From assembly GCA_965240325.2 (NCBI GenBank), contig OZ251226.1:1922001-1986000 (forward strand): a DNA stretch of 64,000 nt. The letters are read 5' to 3'. Positions 60,722-64,000 of this stretch are shown piece after piece; positions within the stretch are counted from its first letter, which is position 1, and every line of letters begins with the position of its first letter. The notes under the pieces are model-generated. The model had not been told where the DNA came from, did not search any database, and saw only the letters and a list, made by a program, of their open reading frames with translations. Source of the DNA: Rebecca billardiae RCC1528. Lineage: Eukaryota > Haptophyta. A program made the position numbers and the translations under genes.

Positions 60722-61827
60722 CTGTGCTGTGTGGCGACACGCTAAGAACTTACTGCCTGTTTTAAACGTGTTAGCTGGACGCAGTCACACACTGTTTCCA
60801 GCCAAGCTGCAGTCGATCATCGATGCTGCTATGATTGTTCGTAGTATAAGTGATGTTTATTCCGCCTAGTACCAGTTCCCCGGTCACGCAGGGGCTTATC
60901 ACAGTGTCCCTGCGGACGTCGTCAGCAGCGTCGTCCGTGCGGACGAGCGGGCGGTGCGGGAGTCGTCCCACACAGGTCACAAGTCAATGTCAAGGGCAAA
61001 CGGCGGCCACCAGTAAACTGATAGGCCAGTCGTTAGACCAATAGCGCCGGGGGAAAACGTATATACGTAACCGGCGGCTTGCGTTCGCCTGCGGGCAGCG
61101 GCGAAAGCAATAGGATTAGGGGCCGAGCGCGCTCGCGCCGGTTCAGGGAGGGCAGGTACGACAGCGAGTAGTACCTGGGACTCGACCTCTCCTGGCGGTT
61201 GGATCCAAGCGCCTGGAGAGGAAAAGAAATCGTGCACGGAGGAAATTCGGGATTAATACAACAATAAGACTGGATCGAGCCGCGCGCCAGTTATTCAAGT
61301 TGCGGGCCGGCCCGATTGAGCCGCGCCGTGCCGCGGCCGCCGCGGCCGCCGCGGGTCGACCGAAGCTGGCGCGCGGTCGACCCGGAGGTCATAGCCATGC
61401 AGGCTGATGGGCTTACTGGCAGTCGATTGTCACTGCTGACACTGTCAGGAGACAGGAGTCCGATGACTAGGTCGAGCACGGTCGTCCGGCAGGCCGCGGT
61501 CTCAGTAAGACTGTAAGTGATTAGTCCGGTGATGCCTGCGCTGTGACAGCGCTCATTTCTGAGTTAGCACGACCGTCACATATGCCATCAGCGAGTAGCC
61601 TGTCCCGCCCAGCACAGGCCCGCGACCGCGTTGAAAGCACTGACGCTGACATAATTGTTACGTACGGCATGCGGCCTGCGCCAACTTGTAAGCCGGGCCG
61701 CCACGTCCCCGAGACTACGCTGAACCAGACCAGGTGCCGAGTCCAACGACGGCGTGAGCCAACTTGTGTATAGGCAGAGCATCCGCGCGCCTAGCACGCA
61801 AGTGCAGTGCCCTTGCGTCCGCACCGG
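60722..61827. other. Gene-free spacer
   Basis: 1.1 kb between the TIR-like LRR gene and the small minus-strand ORF. No repeat or ORF that I can support. Confidence 0.5.
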
Positions 61828-62205
61828 CTATAGCTGCTGGAGGGATTTTCGGCGGTTGAACTGGCCGGCGAGAATGGAGCCCTTCGCCATCGTGTGCAGC
61901 GCGGTGCCGTGCATGTCGTAGAACGTCTCCTTCGTCGTCGTTGTGAAGCGCATCTTCCGCAGGACCGCGTCGTAGCTCTCATCCACCTCATCCTCGTCGT
62001 CCGCAGCGGCGGGTGGCTCTGCAGCGGCAGGCGGGGCCTCTGACGCTGGCGATGGCTTCTTCACCTTGACGAGCCGCGGGGGCAGGCGGTACTCCTCGGG
62101 CCCGTACTTGGACATCCAGCTCGCGCGGGTGGTGTGCTCTTTCTGAATGGACTTGTACCACTCGATCTGGCCATCAGGCGTCGCCAGGTTGATGGACGTC
62201 GCCAT
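61828..62205 (-). CDS. Small hypothetical protein
   Basis: The predicted protein is 125 aa. The N-terminal part (INLATPDGQIEWYKSIQKEH, then SWMSKYGPEEYRLPPRLVKV) and C-terminal part (MRFTTTTKETFYDMHGTALH) look conserved in style, separated by an Ala/Pro/Glu/Asp-rich linker. No signal or membrane segment. Not recognised; the short Tyr- and Pro-bearing motifs recall axonemal microtubule-associated small proteins, but this is only an impression. It lies head-to-head with the TPR gene (269 bp to ATG 62475). Confidence 0.6.
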   Translation of the reverse strand: MATSINLATPDGQIEWYKSIQKEHTTRASWMSKYGPEEYRLPPRLVKVKKPSPASEAPPAAAEPPAAADDEDEVDESYDAVLRKMRFTTTTKETFYDMHGTALHTMAKGSILAGQFNRRKSLQQL

Positions 62206-62474
62206 CTCTCTGGCGAGAGCGCGTGGCCAAGCTGCGCAGCTTGTGGTTGGCCTCGGCCGGCTCGCTCTCGGGGGTGCTCAGCCTTCAGGCGCACAGCGCG
62301 CTCAAGACCTTGTAACGACCTCTTCCTGTAACGTGCACAGCCCAAGGGCCGCCACACAGCCGATATCTTTCCGCGCGAGCCGTTCACAGCCCTCGACTGA
62401 GCGCCGTGCAGGCCGAGATCGAGCGGCTCGAGGCGTCCGGCCTCGAGCAGCGCGCGCTGCGGCTGCTGGACACG

Positions 62475-63704
62475 ATGGCGGACGAGCCGGTCCGCGCGGA
62501 GTTCCTGGGCTCGGACGTCGAGCGGACGGGCGTGGACGTGGCGTATGATGAGGCGTGGACGGCGTATCAGAACAATCACTACGAGGAGGCTCTCGGCCGC
62601 CTCGACGCGCTGCTCTCCGTTGTCTCTGATCACGAGCGCGCGCGCTTTGCGCGCGCCCTGTGCTACCTCAAGGTTGACAAGCCAATACGGGCGGAGGCCG
62701 AGCTCAACCGGTACATCGCCGCGGTGCACAACAAGCGCGTGAACACGTGCGACGCGCTCTTCTACCGCGCGATGGCGCTGAACCGCCTGAGCTGGGTCCA
62801 GCGCGCGCTGGCAGATCTAGATGTCGCGATCTCGTCCAAGCCCGGCTGCGTGAGCGGCTGCGCGTGCGGCATGTCGTGCAAGGCGGTCGAGGCGGTGCTG
62901 GCGCGCTTTGCGATCCTCATCGATCCGGACGTGCGTCGCGAGTACGAGGCCAGCGGCGCCGCGGGCGGCGCGCCAGCCTCGGCGGGAGGCGTGGACGCGC
63001 CGGGCCGGCCGTCGGTTGACCCCGCCATGTTCACATACGACGCGCCCACATGGGTGGTGCCGATGCACCAGCTGAACGACGCGCTCGACCGCGCGGCCGC
63101 GCGCGACCGGGTGCCGCTGCTCATCGACGACTCGTCCGACCGCGCGCTCGACCAGTCCTTCCTGTACGTGAGCGCGACCATCGTCGAGATGAAGCGGTAC
63201 GTGATCGAGCTGCGCTCGGGCCGGGTGACGCTGGCCGCCATCCACGAGGACATGCGCTGCAAGCTGGTGCACGCAATGCGTCACGGGCACACGCTCGTGC
63301 TCCGGCTGGGCACGAGCGCGGCCGACCTGGTGCACAGGTTCTGCAACGACGAGTGCTTCCCGATCAACCTGCTGGTTGGGCACAACGCTGTGCGCCGCGG
63401 CGACAACCTGCGCGGGCAGCAGCTCGAGCGCGTGCTGCGCGCAGAGGACACCAACACGGGCATCTTCGTCGTCTCAGACGGCTTCCGCGTCCTCGTCACG
63501 TCCAACCTGCCACCTGCGCGCGTGGACGAGCTGCTCGCGGAGGCCCTTCCGCTCGAGCTCATGCAGCCCGTGCATGTCGTCACGGAGACGACCGTGCGCG
63601 ACGGGCGCGCCGGCGGCGTCACCGTCGAAGAGCTGACCGCGGCCGACCGGGCCAAGCAGCCGCAGCTTGAAGGCGACCGCCTGTCGCTGTTCCTGCAGAG
63701 CTGA
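62475..63704 (+). CDS. TPR protein with C-terminal P-loop-like or dynein-related region
   Basis: The predicted protein is 409 aa from ATG 62475, but the frame runs coding-like up to about 62412 (AEIERLEASGLEQRALRLLD), directly after GCCGTGCAG, a good splice acceptor, so an upstream exon is possible. Residues 25-140 form TPR-like helices (AWTAYQNNHYEEALGRLDAL, then ARFARALCYLK and ALFYRAMALNRLS). From about residue 215 a second domain (RVPLLIDDSSD, LVHAMRHGHTLVLRLGTSAA, FCNDECFPINLL) looks like an NTPase-like fold without a Walker A, similar in style to dynein-related or IQ/ankyrin proteins. Function unassigned. Confidence 0.65.
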   Translation: MADEPVRAEFLGSDVERTGVDVAYDEAWTAYQNNHYEEALGRLDALLSVVSDHERARFARALCYLKVDKPIRAEAELNRYIAAVHNKRVNTCDALFYRAMALNRLSWVQRALADLDVAISSKPGCVSGCACGMSCKAVEAVLARFAILIDPDVRREYEASGAAGGAPASAGGVDAPGRPSVDPAMFTYDAPTWVVPMHQLNDALDRAAARDRVPLLIDDSSDRALDQSFLYVSATIVEMKRYVIELRSGRVTLAAIHEDMRCKLVHAMRHGHTLVLRLGTSAADLVHRFCNDECFPINLLVGHNAVRRGDNLRGQQLERVLRAEDTNTGIFVVSDGFRVLVTSNLPPARVDELLAEALPLELMQPVHVVTETTVRDGRAGGVTVEELTAADRAKQPQLEGDRLSLFLQS

Positions 63705-64000
63705 GATCAATCAGCGGTCAGAGGAATACGCCGAGCAACGGAGAGTAGTTCGCGACGTCTACTCGTATCGGATTATATTCGGCCTGCGATTATTAGTCGT
63801 GATGAACGTATACTGAACGTTAAGATGGCTGTCCGAATTTGATGAATCACTGACATTGATTAATTATGATAGACACTAGACAGACTCTGCTGCCAACGTT
63901 CGCGGCGGTACAATGGTCATCTGCCTCTTGACTTCGCGGCGATCGTCGGTAGGGAATTGTGGAGCAGCTGATCCTAGGTCTGGGGGATCCGTTATTTATT
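63705..64000. other. AT-richer gene-free end of window
   Basis: 3' region of the TPR gene. Nothing else seen. Confidence 0.5.

Noticed and set aside
1-64000. CRISPR arrays, bacterial operons or prokaryotic contamination
   Set aside because: Short repeats are not regularly spaced with unique spacers, and spliceosomal introns plus eukaryote-only genes occur across the window.

Overview
This window is nuclear DNA of a unicellular eukaryote, most likely an alga with a secondary plastid (haptophyte or ochrophyte; the sequence does not decide which). The evidence is: GT-AG introns of 51-162 nt with an unusually GC-rich GTGCG donor bias; a eukaryotic tRNA-Ser with a long variable arm; eukaryote-only genes (ARPC1, TRM6, WDR31, RWP-RK, GT90); and two proteins with layered plastid-type leaders (an ABC1 kinase, and a lumen-type DUF1499 protein with a twin-arginine segment). 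Genes are GC-rich and compact. Spacers alternate between GC-rich repeats and AT-rich gene-free DNA.

Layout. 1-6029 is the 3' part of a Ty1/copia retrotransposon: gag-protease, then pol in the -1 frame after a CCCAAAC slippery heptamer, polypurine tract and 3' LTR. tRNA-Ser(UGA) follows at 6373. 6.7-11.1 kb holds a head-to-head GT32/ABC1-kinase pair. 11.1-14.7 kb is gene-poor with long inverted repeat IR1. 14.9-24.4 kb holds a DxD protein, a RING-GRF protein, a membrane glycosyltransferase, and a TRM6/RING pair. 25.4-28.3 kb has two unrecognised genes facing away from inverted repeat IR2. 28.7-34.3 kb is a nest of dispersed repeats with one multicopy basic ORF. 34.5-37.7 kb is a sugar-transporter/ARPC1 pair. 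38-42.4 kb is repeats, a broken PIF1-type helicase and a hairpin-forming AT-rich segment. An RWP-RK regulator lies at 42.5 kb and a broken copy of the basic ORF at 45.3 kb. 47.8-54.5 kb has four more compact genes or pairs (a 79-aa repeat protein/DUF1499, WDR31/GT90, a Cys-rich secretory-type ORF, a 4-TM protein). 55-60.7 kb holds two TIR-like genes facing away from inverted repeat IR3, one of them a TIR-like/LRR protein whose internal exons are each exactly one 28-residue LRR. 61.8-63.7 kb holds a small ORF and a TPR protein.

The organising themes are head-to-head gene pairs separated by 66-269 bp, three long near-perfect inverted repeats each 260-525 bp upstream of a plus-strand start codon, and layered non-autonomous repeats. 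The most unusual items are the TIR-like gene pair around IR3, the one-exon-per-LRR structure, the frameshifting copia element and the repeated inverted-repeat architecture. All identifications are by eye from motifs; no database search or folding was run.
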